Below, piece after piece: positions 41,361 through 51,030 of a stretch of DNA of 64,000 nt. The translations under genes and the position numbers were made by a program. Origin of the DNA: Cyanobacteria bacterium SBLK (lineage in GTDB: Bacteria > Cyanobacteriota > Cyanobacteriia > Cyanobacteriales > Spirulinaceae); the NCBI GenBank assembly GCA_017746715.1, contig JAGHZQ010000046.1:62001-126000 (forward strand). The letters run 5' to 3'. Under the pieces are notes generated by a model, which ran no database searches, had not been told where the DNA came from, and was given only the letters and a program-made list of their open reading frames with translations. Every line of letters begins with the position of its first letter. Positions within the stretch are counted from its first letter, which is position 1.

Positions 41361-42002
41361 ATGATTGTCACTTCTGCTCCAGAAACTCAACACCGAGTAT
41401 TGTTGCAAAATATACGTTGGGAAACTTACGAAGCCTTATTAAAAGACTTTGAAGAACAACCGACAGTGCGTTTAACTTACGATCGCGGCTTACTGGAAAT
41501 TATGACTCCTCTAGATCCCCATGAAGGTAACAAAAAAATTATCGGTCGCTTTGTAGAAACGCTAACAGAAGAGTTAGAAATTGAAATTCGGAGTTTAGGA
41601 TCGAGAACCTGTCGCCGTCGGGATTTATTGAGAGGTTTAGAACCAGACCAATGCTATTATATTACTAACGAATCTGTTGTTCGAGGAGTGCGCCAAATCG
41701 ATTTAGATCGCTATCCTCCTCCCGATTTAGTTATCGAAATTGATATTACTTCCAGTTCCATCGATCGCATGGCTTTATATATCACCTTGGGAATTCCGGA
41801 AGTTTGGCGCTATGATGGCAATGCGATCGCATTTTATCGTTTGCAAAACGGACAATATCAAACTTGCGAGACTTCTGTAATTTTTCCTTTCGTGCGATCG
41901 GAGGATATTCTCCAATTTTTAAATCGAAGCGGAACAATGGGAGAAAATCGTTTAATTCGCTCTTTTCGGGAATGGGTGCGAGAGCGATCGCAAGGTTTTT
42001 AA
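41361..42002 (+). CDS. Uma2 family protein (DUF820, PD-(D/E)XK-like)
   Basis: The 213-residue protein belongs to the Uma2/DUF820 family, very abundant in cyanobacteria, with a restriction-endonuclease-like fold. Typical signs are VRLTYDRGLLEIMTPLDPHE (about 33-52), CRRRDLLRGLEPDQCYYI, PPPDLVIEIDITSSSIDR (Asp-ExD catalytic core; the usual Lys is shifted) and YITLGIPEVWRYDG. The cellular role is unknown; expansions near mobile DNA suggest selfish or defence-related behaviour. I use the ATG at 41361; the frame opens to 41322 but the upstream residues are not conserved. A stub of a second copy precedes it. Confidence 0.88.
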   Translation: MIVTSAPETQHRVLLQNIRWETYEALLKDFEEQPTVRLTYDRGLLEIMTPLDPHEGNKKIIGRFVETLTEELEIEIRSLGSRTCRRRDLLRGLEPDQCYYITNESVVRGVRQIDLDRYPPPDLVIEIDITSSSIDRMALYITLGIPEVWRYDGNAIAFYRLQNGQYQTCETSVIFPFVRSEDILQFLNRSGTMGENRLIRSFREWVRERSQGF

Positions 42003-42043
42003 AAACTTTACGAGACTCCTCGGTATGCGAAAGAATATCGACT

Positions 42044-45000
42044 TTATGATTCTTCGATGTCCAAGGTGTTTAGCTGGCGATCGATCCAAGCGATCGCATT
42101 TTCTTCATTCTCTTCTATTGCTCGTTCTACTCCCTTTCTGGCAATTGCTAGGAGTTTTTGGGATTGTTGTTTGACTCTCAATGAATCTTTATAGTTCTGA
42201 ATAATTTCCTCCTGTAAATAAACAGGAACAAACGGAATGATAAACTTTTCAATATCCTTTGGATATAGCTCTAATTGAGCGCTACCAGCACATAATTTTT
42301 CTGTTTGCAATCGACCAATAATCGAATTGATAACAAAACCAACATATATTTGATTTTCATTTTTTAATCGTAAAATATTAACATGATTGCTGGCCAAAGC
42401 CTTTTTAAAACTAAGATAAATGTTAGCTCTTCCAATATTAGCACCAGTCGTATAAATTAAGATATCATTTTCATAAACTCTTGCTTTTTTTTGTAAAATC
42501 CAATAGTTTTGATGCGTTTTTTCAAAGTTTATATAATCTAAATGTTGTTCGAGAATATGTCTACTATTGATAATGTCTAAATTCCCATCTTTAACATACT
42601 CGGGTTGCAATCCTCTAGCATTATATTGTTGTATTTCTTTGATTGTTTTCAAATACGAAGCATTGACTCTAATCTTTTCTTCTAATTCATTATATTTAGG
42701 TTGATAATATTCGGCATCGAGACGATCGCTTTTGCCAAAGGACTCAGAAAAACTATTAATTGCAACATTTTTATCTATCGGTTTCCAGTCTTTTAAACCC
42801 AGTTCTGATAAAAGTAAACTTTCAGCTTGTTGATGAATCTTAATCGCTTTTAATCTATCTTGATGACCTCGTTCAAATAATATTTTTAATTGTGCTTGAA
42901 ACGTTAAACTCAATAGAGGAATTTTAACTGATGCTAATTCTCGAGCATTAACATTTGATTGATTAATTGAAATTCTTGCTCTTCTTTTGATATCCCAAAT
43001 TCCCAAGCTAGAATTGAGAAACGCAACTAAATATTCGGGTAGAATTTTCGAACTGTTAGTTCTTATTCTAATTAAGTAAGATGCAAAAACCATATCTTCT
43101 GTTGTAAATTCCTTAAATAACCCCGTCCTTCCAACCCAATCAAAAGAATTTGTCCGATTAAATAGAATATCTCTATCTTGGAGTTTAAACACTTTTAAAT
43201 CTGTAGAAGAAATATCTGCAAACTTAGACACGTCAACATCACACAACATATTGTGAATCTCATTCATTCTATATATTCTTGTACCTTGACCTTCTGTATT
43301 CATATTTATTGATATTCCATACTGAATAAAAGTAAGAATATCTGAAATATTAACATAATGATAATTCGGATTTTGTAACGGTGGTTTTCGATGAAATTCA
43401 CTATCAATTCTAAAATCTTTATTCTCTAAAGCTGTTCTAAAGAGAATTTCCACTGCTTCTAGCCTATCCATCAACCGTTCGTATTTCTCAACATCAAACG
43501 GCATAACAGATAGGCTAGACTCAAAAAAACTGAGCTTCTCCTTCTTTGCAAACTCGATAAATGCCTCCGCTATCCCGTCCTCCGTCTGTCCTTCATGGTT
43601 GAACAAATCGTGATCGACTACCCAATATTCGCGAGTATCTAGTAATAGCTCTCGCTCTTTTTCTCGTTCCGATAAACCCTCCTCATCCTTGGGAATAATG
43701 CGGCGATAAATCTTTTCTCCCGAGTTATCTTTCCCCGACTTTTGCATCGTTGCAAAAAAGATATTGTAATCATCTTGACGCGGACAAAGATCCCCTAATT
43801 TCGGGTCATCATTCCATTTTTGCACGAATAAAACCGATGTTTTTGTTCCCGTATGAGGCTTAAAGGTATTCCCGTGCAACCCCACCACCGCCAAAATACG
43901 ACAGCGTTTTGCAATATAATCGCGAATGTATTTATCCGAAGAATTATTAAACCGTCCTTGCGGCAAAACGATCGCCATTCTTCCCCCCGGTTTCAAAAAA
44001 TCTAGATTCCGTTCGATAAACAAAATATCTCGCCCGATCTTATTTTGCCACTTCCCATTCGACTTTTTACCCAGATCGTAACGATGAATAATTCGACTTT
44101 CCTTAATATCTCCTGCAAAAGGCGGATTAGCCATTAAAATATCGAACTGAAACTCTTTATAACTGCGTTTATTTGTTCGCAACTTCTTCAACTTTTTAAA
44201 ACCTTCATGATAAGTATCGATCCAATCTTTATCTTCAGTAATTTCATCCCAAAGATCGAAATCTAACGTATTCAAATGCAGCACATTAGTCTGTCCGTCT
44301 CCCGCAATAAGATTCAAAGTTCGCGCCACTCGTACCGACTTTTCATCAAAATCAATCGCAAAAACTCGTTTTTCTACATATTCCGTACAACGATAAGGCT
44401 TATTTTCAACAGTGAATAAATGACTGGCGTTCATGCCTTCATCTTCTAGGATTTGTTGCCAAACGTAAAAGATCGTATGGACTGGAAACCCCGAAGATCC
44501 TGCCGCCGTATCGATCGTAAATTCATTCTCTTTTGGATTGAGCATTTTAACGCATAGATCGATAACATAACGCGGCGTAAAATATTGTCCTTTCTTTTCC
44601 TTGCTACTTTGATTGACAAGATACTCAAAAGCCTCATCAATCACATCCAAATTAGAATTAAATAACTTAACATTTTCCAGCGATCGCACGCAGATCGCCA
44701 AATGAGAAGGCGTGAGAGTAATTTTAGAATCTTCACCAAATACGCCGCCCCATTTCTCCTTTGAGCGATCGAATAAATCTTGAATCTTGTCTTTCAGTTC
44801 TGCCTCTGTTTGACCGGTATTGCGAAATTCAAGGATGCGCTTGCTGCGATTGTTTCCTTGTCCCGAAACCCACTCATCATAGAGTTTCGTGAAAATCAAT
44901 TTAAACACCTCCTCAAACACATCAACCCCCGCATTGGCCAGTACTTCATCTTCCATATCCTCAATCAGAGAACGGAGGGATTTTCGCTCTTCGACTAGGC

Positions 45001-45556
45001 GATCGTTCGCAATCAAATCCTCTAGCGTAAACTTAATTTGCAGAATATCTTCGAGGGTTTGAGTTGCCGTAGGAATATTGGTAATCAGTTCAAAATAGTT
45101 CGGATCCTTGCGATGCCAGCGAGAAATTGCATCGCCATTCGTCCACACGGCTATAGGCGCGCCCGTGGCATTACAATAAGATTTAAGCTGCTCCTTGCCG
45201 TCCTTTTCCTTCGGTTTCTTCAGTTCAATAATGATGTAGGGAACAGTCGGGCGATCCTTGTCCATAATGGCAATATCTGCCTTCTTGGTTTCCCGTCCGA
45301 ACTTCACCGAATATTCTACGATCGCGCGATCGCGCGAATAGCCATAGCGATCGCGCAACACTTTCAAATAAAGCTGTCGGATCGCCTCCTCGGGTTTTAA
45401 TTGAATATCCTTATTGCGAACCAAGCATTTAATATAGGGAGTATCGCCCTTTTTCGTCTTCTTCAGAAAAATCGAGGCTTCCAACCAATCAATCTCTTCT
45501 GGCTGAAACTGCGACAGCTTATAATTTGAATCTCTAAGAATCTCTGCTAAATTCAT
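42044..45556 (-). CDS. Single-chain restriction-modification-specificity protein (Type I-derived)
   Basis: The 1170-residue protein joins three parts. An N-terminal nuclease-like domain (about 1-190) has ADIAIMDKDRPTVPYIIIELKKP, giving the D...ExK of the HSDR_N fold. A HsdM-type adenine methyltransferase (about 230-700) has TIDTAAGSSGF for AdoMet and the catalytic ILMANPPFAGD (NPPF). A C-terminal HsdS-like region (about 760-1170) has two target-recognition segments with AYxxPxY-type helices. This order resembles Type IIG or BcgI-like enzymes that cut and methylate with one chain. No helicase (HsdR motor) gene is adjacent. Start at ATG 45556; 14 more codons are open. Confidence 0.82.
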   Translation of the reverse strand: MNLAEILRDSNYKLSQFQPEEIDWLEASIFLKKTKKGDTPYIKCLVRNKDIQLKPEEAIRQLYLKVLRDRYGYSRDRAIVEYSVKFGRETKKADIAIMDKDRPTVPYIIIELKKPKEKDGKEQLKSYCNATGAPIAVWTNGDAISRWHRKDPNYFELITNIPTATQTLEDILQIKFTLEDLIANDRLVEERKSLRSLIEDMEDEVLANAGVDVFEEVFKLIFTKLYDEWVSGQGNNRSKRILEFRNTGQTEAELKDKIQDLFDRSKEKWGGVFGEDSKITLTPSHLAICVRSLENVKLFNSNLDVIDEAFEYLVNQSSKEKKGQYFTPRYVIDLCVKMLNPKENEFTIDTAAGSSGFPVHTIFYVWQQILEDEGMNASHLFTVENKPYRCTEYVEKRVFAIDFDEKSVRVARTLNLIAGDGQTNVLHLNTLDFDLWDEITEDKDWIDTYHEGFKKLKKLRTNKRSYKEFQFDILMANPPFAGDIKESRIIHRYDLGKKSNGKWQNKIGRDILFIERNLDFLKPGGRMAIVLPQGRFNNSSDKYIRDYIAKRCRILAVVGLHGNTFKPHTGTKTSVLFVQKWNDDPKLGDLCPRQDDYNIFFATMQKSGKDNSGEKIYRRIIPKDEEGLSEREKERELLLDTREYWVVDHDLFNHEGQTEDGIAEAFIEFAKKEKLSFFESSLSVMPFDVEKYERLMDRLEAVEILFRTALENKDFRIDSEFHRKPPLQNPNYHYVNISDILTFIQYGISINMNTEGQGTRIYRMNEIHNMLCDVDVSKFADISSTDLKVFKLQDRDILFNRTNSFDWVGRTGLFKEFTTEDMVFASYLIRIRTNSSKILPEYLVAFLNSSLGIWDIKRRARISINQSNVNARELASVKIPLLSLTFQAQLKILFERGHQDRLKAIKIHQQAESLLLSELGLKDWKPIDKNVAINSFSESFGKSDRLDAEYYQPKYNELEEKIRVNASYLKTIKEIQQYNARGLQPEYVKDGNLDIINSRHILEQHLDYINFEKTHQNYWILQKKARVYENDILIYTTGANIGRANIYLSFKKALASNHVNILRLKNENQIYVGFVINSIIGRLQTEKLCAGSAQLELYPKDIEKFIIPFVPVYLQEEIIQNYKDSLRVKQQSQKLLAIARKGVERAIEENEENAIAWIDRQLNTLDIEES

Positions 45557-45785
45557 CGATATTCCCCAAACATCTATCACAAATTTTTCCAGCACCATCG
45601 CTGGTTAGATGTTCAAGTATATCAGTACAATCAAAAATCTAGAATTTTTTGAGATGAGAATCGACGCAGCAATCGCTCCGATCTCTCAATAAACAACAAA
45701 AACTAAAAGAGAGGTTCGCGATCGCAACCTCCCCCCAAACATGACGGCGTATTTTTTCAATGTATTATCAAAAATCGCCAAAATT
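45557..45785. other. Intergenic region between apcC and the R-M-S gene
   Basis: Both flanking genes are on the minus strand; it must hold the R-M-S promoter. One HIP1-like site is at about 45718. No terminator for apcC is clear. Confidence 0.35.
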
Positions 45786-45989
45786 CTAGAGTAATCCGGT
45801 ATTTACACCTTGCTTGCCCGTAGCTAACTCAACCTTGACAATTTTGCCGCCCATTTTCATAATCCGTTGTTGTTCGCGAAACCAATTCTCAAAAGGAACG
45901 AGCTTGGTGAAATAGGTGTTTTGAAGTTCGCGTTGAGTGCGGGTGCGCGTCAGAGAAGGGACGCAAGCCGTAATTTTGAACTGTCTCAT
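45786..45989 (-). CDS. apcC: Allophycocyanin core linker Lc7.8
   Basis: The 67-residue linker caps the phycobilisome core cylinders, tuning energy transfer from allophycocyanin. It is full length and typical: RQFKITACVPSLTRTRTQRE at the start, NTYFTKLVPFENWFREQQR in the middle, and the KIVKVELATGKQG tail. It follows apcB by about 300 bases in the standard apcABC order, probably as a processed or separately started transcript because the gap is long. Confidence 0.97.
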   Translation of the reverse strand: MRQFKITACVPSLTRTRTQRELQNTYFTKLVPFENWFREQQRIMKMGGKIVKVELATGKQGVNTGLL

Positions 45990-46292
45990 GAAATTATCGC
46001 TCCTGAACTGAGGATGAATGCTCTCAAAAAACGCAACTCAAAAACGTTACATTTTTAAAAAGCGAAAAAAATTGATTTGCTATATATTTTTGCTTTGATG
46101 TTGCCGTAATTCTACTTTTCTAGCTTCATCTACGCAACAAAGCTCGGGAGTCAACGTACCAATATTAGAAAGCTAAAACCTACCTCGAGCCAGTAAGGTA
46201 AGCCTTTGACCCACTAACACTCGATCGCCGACTGCCCGAACTTATTCATTAAGAATCTCAGTTGATTCAATTCTCGAGTCGATTCTCGTGAC
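45990..46292. other. apcB-apcC intergenic region
   Basis: About 300 bases inside the apc operon. AT-rich parts and short stems are present; in other cyanobacteria this gap holds an RNA processing or attenuation site, but I see no confident one here. Confidence 0.4.
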
Positions 46293-46778
46293 TTAGCTTA
46301 AACCAGAACAGATGTAGTCGAAGTAAACGCCCATTTCTTTACCGGCATCAACACCGACCAAACCAGCAGTCACTTCTTTCATGGCTTGGATGGCTTGAAC
46401 CGTTGCACCAACGGGAACGCCCAAAGAATTATAGGTTTCTTTTAAACCGTTGAGAACTCGCTCGTCTAAGATGGAGGGATCGCCAGCTAACATGGCGTAG
46501 GTTGCATAGCGCAAGTAGTAATCCAAGTCGCGGATGCAAGCAGCATAACGACGCGTGGTGTACATATTGCCACCGGGACGGGTGATATCGGAATACAACA
46601 AGGCTTTAGCAACGGCATCTCTGACGATTGCAGCAGCATTGGCACTAATCGCACTCGCGGCACGAACGCGCAAAGCTCCACTTTGGAAATAGCCTTTGAG
46701 CTTTTCCATCGAGGAAGAATCAAGGTATTTACCTTGAACGTCGGCAGAATTAATAACAGCAGTAATTGCGTCTTGCAT
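46293..46778 (-). CDS. apcB: Allophycocyanin beta subunit
   Basis: The 161-residue light-harvesting globin-like subunit forms the phycobilisome core with ApcA. The phycocyanobilin-binding Cys is in [14 protein letters not shown] at about 81, and the methylated Asn is in GGNMYTTRR at about 71. It starts [20 protein letters not shown] and ends in FDYICSGLS, as usual. A Shine-Dalgarno AAGGAAA precedes the ATG. It lies 82 bases downstream of apcA on the same strand. Confidence 0.98.
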   Translation of the reverse strand: MQDAITAVINSADVQGKYLDSSSMEKLKGYFQSGALRVRAASAISANAAAIVRDAVAKALLYSDITRPGGNMYTTRRYAACIRDLDYYLRYATYAMLAGDPSILDERVLNGLKETYNSLGVPVGATVQAIQAMKEVTAGLVGVDAGKEMGVYFDYICSGLS

Positions 46779-46860
46779 TTTTGATTTCCTTATTTGAGCT
46801 AATCTTTATCGATTGCGAGCCGCAAAAGCGGAATCTTAATTAACGGGGAGGCATCTCGCC

Positions 46861-47346
46861 TTAGCCCATGGCGCTAACAACGTAATCGAAGTAGGTCGAG
46901 GCTTCAGCAGCATCTTCGCCAGAGAGCAAAGAACCGGCAACGTCTTTCATTAAACCGACGCTCTTGGCAACTGCACCAATGTCTGTGCCTAAAGACTTGT
47001 ACATTTCAGCAACGCCCACCAAACCGATTTCTTCGATGGGGGTAACATCGCCAGCAATTACGCCATAGGTGATCAGGCGCAAATAGTAATCCATGTCCCG
47101 CAAGCAGGTCGCGGTCATTTCATCGCCATAAGCATTTCCACCGGGGGAAACGACATCGGGGCGCATTTGGAATAAGCGATCGCCGGCTTCTTTAACGATG
47201 CGCTCGCGAGATTCGGTGAGCACTTGAGCGATCCGCAAGCGGCTTTCGCCACTGGTAACAAAGGCTTTAATGCGATCCAGTTCGCCGGGGCTGAGGTAAC
47301 GCGCCTCAGCGTCAGCATTCACGATGGATTTCGTGACGATACTCAT
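46861..47346 (-). CDS. apcA: Allophycocyanin alpha subunit
   Basis: The 161-residue alpha subunit pairs with ApcB. The chromophore-binding Cys is in [20 protein letters not shown] at about 81. The start [20 protein letters not shown] is standard, with GGAGGAAT as a strong Shine-Dalgarno. The usual apcE neighbour is absent; instead an HD-like gene is divergent upstream. A RpaB-like half site appears further upstream. Confidence 0.98.
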   Translation of the reverse strand: MSIVTKSIVNADAEARYLSPGELDRIKAFVTSGESRLRIAQVLTESRERIVKEAGDRLFQMRPDVVSPGGNAYGDEMTATCLRDMDYYLRLITYGVIAGDVTPIEEIGLVGVAEMYKSLGTDIGAVAKSVGLMKDVAGSLLSGEDAAEASTYFDYVVSAMG

Positions 47347-47709
47347 CTATGGATTCCTCCAACAAAAAAAATCTGACTGAGTCGCGATCGCTCGCCGCAT
47401 TTCTATCCGAAAATGAAGGGACTTTGATGCTATCGAGACATCGCCCCAGTCAGCAACCTTCCGCAATTATTGTGAGGCATTGCGATCGTCTCGAGTATCG
47501 CTTCTTAACATTTTGTAATGTTTTTCCTCATTTTTTTGGGAAAAAGGATCTCGAAATGGGCGATCGCCAGAGAAAATGGTGCAAATTTCCCTCAATGGGG
47601 AAAACTCTTCTGTAAAAAATTCGCAATTTCCCCCGAGAAAGATCGATCGTCTTTCCACAGACCTAGCTAAAATAGCAGTTAAGTTAAGCGAAAGGTGCAA
47701 CAAGTCTGG
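47347..47709. other. Divergent promoter region of apcA and the HD-like gene
   Basis: It must hold the strong apcA promoter on the minus strand. At 47502-47519 the minus strand reads ATTACAAAATGTTAAGAA, a partial match to the RpaB site HLR1, whose second half is imperfect. Several HIP1-like sites occur. No RNA gene is seen. Confidence 0.45.
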
Positions 47710-49077
47710 ATGAACTTCGAACAGGATAAACAACAATGCCTCGAGAAGCTCGAGTGGGCGATGAGTCAGCTAAAAGTTAACGTTGACAACAAAGAGCTCG
47801 AGCGGATTACTGCGTTAATCGTCCAAACGATGACTGGACCGTGGCGCTACTTCCATACACCAGACCACATTTTTGAGGTCGGGGGTTCTGCCAATGCCAT
47901 TGAAGTCCTTGCCGCCTTATTTCACGATTTGGTTTACGTCCAAGTCGATCAAAGTGTTAATTTCAATCTAACCTTCTACATTTCACCGTTTATTCAAGAA
48001 ATTAAAGAACATCTGTACATTCGCGAAGAAACCGATCTGCCCGATAGCCGGATGTTCGATTTGGTCATGGGGACTTTTGGGTTCAAACTCGGACAGCAAC
48101 TTTCACCCTTTGCGGGACAAAATGAATTTTTGAGTGCTTTAGTCTGTGCTTTAGTGTTAAGTCCCCTATTGGATGATGGATTGTTATTACAAATCGTAAC
48201 TTGTATTGAAGCGACCATTCCCTTTCGTCCGGAAAAAGAAGGATTGCACGCGGCAGAACACCTTTTCCATCGCATTCAAGAAACCAACGACAAACTCGGT
48301 ATCGGTTTGAGCGAAAGTAAGTTAATCGAAGCGGTACAGTGTTCCGTCAGAATGGCCAATCGAGATGTAGGCAGTTTTGCCAATCCCAGTTCCGCTCGCT
48401 TTCTCGACAATACTTGGAGTCTGCTCCCAGAAACCAATCACAATTTGAAAAATCCCAGTTCTTATACGGTTAATGAATATCGGGTCGCCTTGCAAAAGAT
48501 GGACGGTTTTATGAATTTTCTCAAACCCGATTTAGTCTTTCAGCAGTTCAAGGGCGAACCCAACGATCGCGAGTTCCACAACAAGCTCGATCGCGCCGAT
48601 CGCAATATCAAAATCGCTCGCCTTTATTTGGGATGCAAGCTCTTTACCATGGCGTTGTTAGAAGCCCTTTCGCGACGCTTCGGCCGCAATATTCCCCTTT
48701 CAACCATTATGGGAGAACTCAATCCCCTTGGATTGTCTATTGAAAAATTAGAAGATTTCCTCCCGGATGTTTCCAATCGCTATCCCCTTGAAGGAGATAT
48801 GGAGAGAGAAGTCTTCGATTTGCTCTCGAAAGGACGTTTTAGCGATTCTCCGTACGATATTAAAAACTCTCCTTTGACGACGTTAATCGTGAAAATTATC
48901 GGTTTCGATAAAATTCGCGATTTATTGGGCAACTCGAAAGCATTTTTTAAAGACGAAATTACTGGAGAAGAATTTCTCCAAGATTGCGATCCGGCAGTCG
49001 TTGAAATTATTACCGATAGTCTCTCGAAGTTGTTTGACAGTCGCAAAGCCGCTCTCTTAACGCCGATTGCTTCTTGA
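47710..49077 (+). CDS. HD-domain-like predicted metal-dependent phosphohydrolase
   Basis: The 455-residue protein is conserved in cyanobacteria and algae. It has the HD-type pattern WRYFHTPDHIFEVGG (about 48-62) and AALFHDLVYVQVD (HD at about 75-76), as in predicted metal-dependent phosphohydrolases. The middle (SALVCALVLSPLLDDG) and the C-terminal helical half are not recognisable. The substrate is unknown. I take the ATG at 47710, preceded at some distance by AAAGG; a GTG at 47695 would add five residues. It is divergent from apcA. Confidence 0.75.
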   Translation: MNFEQDKQQCLEKLEWAMSQLKVNVDNKELERITALIVQTMTGPWRYFHTPDHIFEVGGSANAIEVLAALFHDLVYVQVDQSVNFNLTFYISPFIQEIKEHLYIREETDLPDSRMFDLVMGTFGFKLGQQLSPFAGQNEFLSALVCALVLSPLLDDGLLLQIVTCIEATIPFRPEKEGLHAAEHLFHRIQETNDKLGIGLSESKLIEAVQCSVRMANRDVGSFANPSSARFLDNTWSLLPETNHNLKNPSSYTVNEYRVALQKMDGFMNFLKPDLVFQQFKGEPNDREFHNKLDRADRNIKIARLYLGCKLFTMALLEALSRRFGRNIPLSTIMGELNPLGLSIEKLEDFLPDVSNRYPLEGDMEREVFDLLSKGRFSDSPYDIKNSPLTTLIVKIIGFDKIRDLLGNSKAFFKDEITGEEFLQDCDPAVVEIITDSLSKLFDSRKAALLTPIAS

Positions 49078-49079
49078 AG

Positions 49080-49117
49080 GTCGGGAGCAGGGGAAGCGTC
49101 GGGAGCAGGGGGAGCAT
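49080..49117. repeat. About 19-bp imperfect tandem repeat (GTCGGGAGCAGGGG)
   Basis: GTCGGGAGCAGGGGAAGC is followed by GTCGGGAGCAGGGGGAGC, a short duplicated unit between the HD-like gene stop and the bvdR stop. Confidence 0.7.
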
Positions 49118-49134
49118 CGGAAGATTTTCCTTCT

Positions 49135-50133
49135 TTATCCTTCCAAAATTCCTTTTACTTCAATTGTTTGTCCGCTTTCTGTAGATTGTCGGATGGTGTC
49201 GGCAACAAGGAGAGCATAATAACTCGATTCAGGGGAAATGTAGAGAGGTTTGCCTGTTAGCAAGCCATCTAGAGCTAATGTTGTATCTCGAGCGAATAAT
49301 CCTCGGCGGCTGCCAATTTTAATGGCAGTCGTTTCTCGATCGCGGATTAGTTCCCCTCCCTCGGGGGAAAAAATTAAGGTTCCTTGACTTCCATGTAGTT
49401 CAAAAGTACGAGTTGATTGCCAAAAGCGATCGCCTTTGCCGTAAACCAAATCGGCAATTAAACCATTTGCAAAACACAACTGTGCCTTACACAAACAGGC
49501 GGTGTAATAAGGATTGGACTCCTCTGCCTGCCAAAAGCGCGAGTATCCGCTAACAGATTGCACCGATCCAAAAAGATCCGTAAACCGATGAATGCGGGAA
49601 AGCGCCGCACTGAAAGGAAAACCAAAGCGATCGCTTCGGTACGACCAAGATACGGGGGTGGGATGTTTGGGTTTGATGGTGATATAGCGAGCGTAATTCA
49701 CCTCGCCAATTTGCGGTAGAACTTCCCGCATGGTTTGATGCAATCCTCCCAATATCTCGATATGTTCGACATGGAGAAATTGACGGCGCGATCGCGCTAG
49801 TTCGACGATCGTTCGCGCTTCTCGGGGATCGAGGGAGAGAGGATATTCGCAAATAACATTTTTGTCCGCTTCGAGGGCAGCCAGAGCGATCGTGCCATGG
49901 TCGCAATTGATCGTGGCAATAATAATCAAGTCAATCTCGGGAATTTGCAGCAATTCTTGCCAAGAATCCAATCCTTTTGCACCGCAGCGATCGCATAAAA
50001 TATCCCGACTTTCGCGATTGCGTCCGGCAATAGCAACGACAGATGCGCGATCTCTCATCTGCTGTAGGGCTTCAACTCGTTGTTTAGCCGCATAACCCGT
50101 GCCTGCCAGTCCGACTTTTATCGATCTATCCAA
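49135..50133 (-). CDS. bvdR: Biliverdin reductase (Gfo/Idh/MocA family)
   Basis: The 332-residue NAD(P)H oxidoreductase makes bilirubin from biliverdin, and in Synechocystis it is needed for normal phycobilisomes. N-terminal Rossmann motif VGLAGTGYAAKQR (7-19), DLIIIATINCDHG, HVEHIEILGGLHQ (about 120-132), GFPFSAALSRIHRFTDLFG (about 172-190) and the GSRRGLFARDT stretch match the cyanobacterial BvdR closely. Position near apcABC supports a pigment role. A Gfo/Idh sugar dehydrogenase is the other option, but the HVEHIE and SRIHRFTDLFG blocks are BvdR-like. Confidence 0.88.
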   Translation of the reverse strand: MDRSIKVGLAGTGYAAKQRVEALQQMRDRASVVAIAGRNRESRDILCDRCGAKGLDSWQELLQIPEIDLIIIATINCDHGTIALAALEADKNVICEYPLSLDPREARTIVELARSRRQFLHVEHIEILGGLHQTMREVLPQIGEVNYARYITIKPKHPTPVSWSYRSDRFGFPFSAALSRIHRFTDLFGSVQSVSGYSRFWQAEESNPYYTACLCKAQLCFANGLIADLVYGKGDRFWQSTRTFELHGSQGTLIFSPEGGELIRDRETTAIKIGSRRGLFARDTTLALDGLLTGKPLYISPESSYYALLVADTIRQSTESGQTIEVKGILEG

Positions 50134-50468
50134 TTAACTTTTAATTTGTTAACTTTTTCTTTGTCTATTGTAACTCTTCTTAATAATAAGAAATCCTTAT
50201 TTATAAAACAAAGGGATATTATCGGCTGTCAGTCTCCGTCCAAAGACAGACAAACTCTTATGTATTCTGGCTTACCGTAATTTATCGGTCTCTATTTTTT
50301 GGAAATCCTCTTGATAATTTATCATAAGTATTTTTTATGTTAAATTTCATTCACACTTTCATTTCTAATGCAGTCTAAACGCAGGAACCTTTTCCCTTAG
50401 GATCGAAAATGAAACCAAACATTCATAAGCCAACAGGCTGCTATCCAACTATAAGAGGAGTTTGACTC
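50134..50468. other. Intergenic region upstream of ferredoxin
   Basis: Divergent promoters for bvdR and the ferredoxin; AT-rich with no clear repeat. The ferredoxin Shine-Dalgarno AGAGGAG is at its end. Confidence 0.4.
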
Positions 50469-50762
50469 ATGGCAGACTACACAGTTAAGTTAATAACCCC
50501 CGATGGCGAGCACACGATTACCGTTCCCGAAGATGAAATCATTCTTGATGTAGCGGAAGAACAAGGTTATGACCTTCCCTATTCTTGCCGGGCGGGTGCC
50601 TGTTCGACTTGCGCGGGTAAAATCGAGGCAGGAACTGTCGATCAATCCGAGCAATCTTTCTTAGATGACGATCAAATTGCAGCCGGTTTCGTTTTAACTT
50701 GCGTAGCGAAGGCGACTTCAGATTGCACGATCAAAACTCATCAAGAAGAAGAAATTTACTAA
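50469..50762 (+). CDS. petF: Plant-type [2Fe-2S] ferredoxin
   Basis: The 97-residue electron carrier accepts electrons from photosystem I and passes them to FNR, nitrate reductase and others. The cluster ligands are in [12 protein letters not shown] (about 40-51) and the distal Cys in [12 protein letters not shown] (about 78). Acidic residues around them ([13 protein letters not shown]) are typical for FNR docking. Length and sequence are those of a major photosynthetic ferredoxin. GAGGAG lies seven bases before the ATG. A strong hairpin follows. Confidence 0.95.
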   Translation: MADYTVKLITPDGEHTITVPEDEIILDVAEEQGYDLPYSCRAGACSTCAGKIEAGTVDQSEQSFLDDDQIAAGFVLTCVAKATSDCTIKTHQEEEIY

Positions 50763-50816
50763 GTCTCGAAATCGCCGATCGCAATCGCCTTCGAGAATTT
50801 AACCTTCTCATTCTTA

Positions 50817-50848
50817 TCTCGCGCCAATATTTTCGATTGGGCGCGAGA
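50817..50848 (+). terminator. Hairpin downstream of ferredoxin gene
   Basis: TCTCGCGCCAAT pairs with ATTGGGCGCGAGA (one bulged base) about 55 bases after the stop. A U-tract is missing, so it may terminate weakly or protect the 3' end. Confidence 0.65.
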
Positions 50849-50956
50849 TACGACATAGTTGCTCGTAAAAGTTGATTTTATCAAAATAGCAAATTGCTTA
50901 CTCAAACAGGTACTTTGTTTTAGCAAGAAGGCATTAATGATTAATCATTGAAATAA

Positions 50957-51030
50957 CGGGACTGACGGGGCTCGAACCCGCAACTTCCGCCGTGACAGGG
51001 CGGTGCTCTAACCAGTTGAACTACAGTCCC
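50957..51030 (-). tRNA. tRNA-Asp (GTC)
   Basis: Read on the minus strand, GGGACTG pairs with CAGTCCC as acceptor stem, with a D loop containing GGTTAGAG, anticodon loop CCTGTCACG (anticodon GTC), and T-loop GGTTCGAGC. All four arms fold and the length of 74 is normal. CCA is not encoded. Confidence 0.97.
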
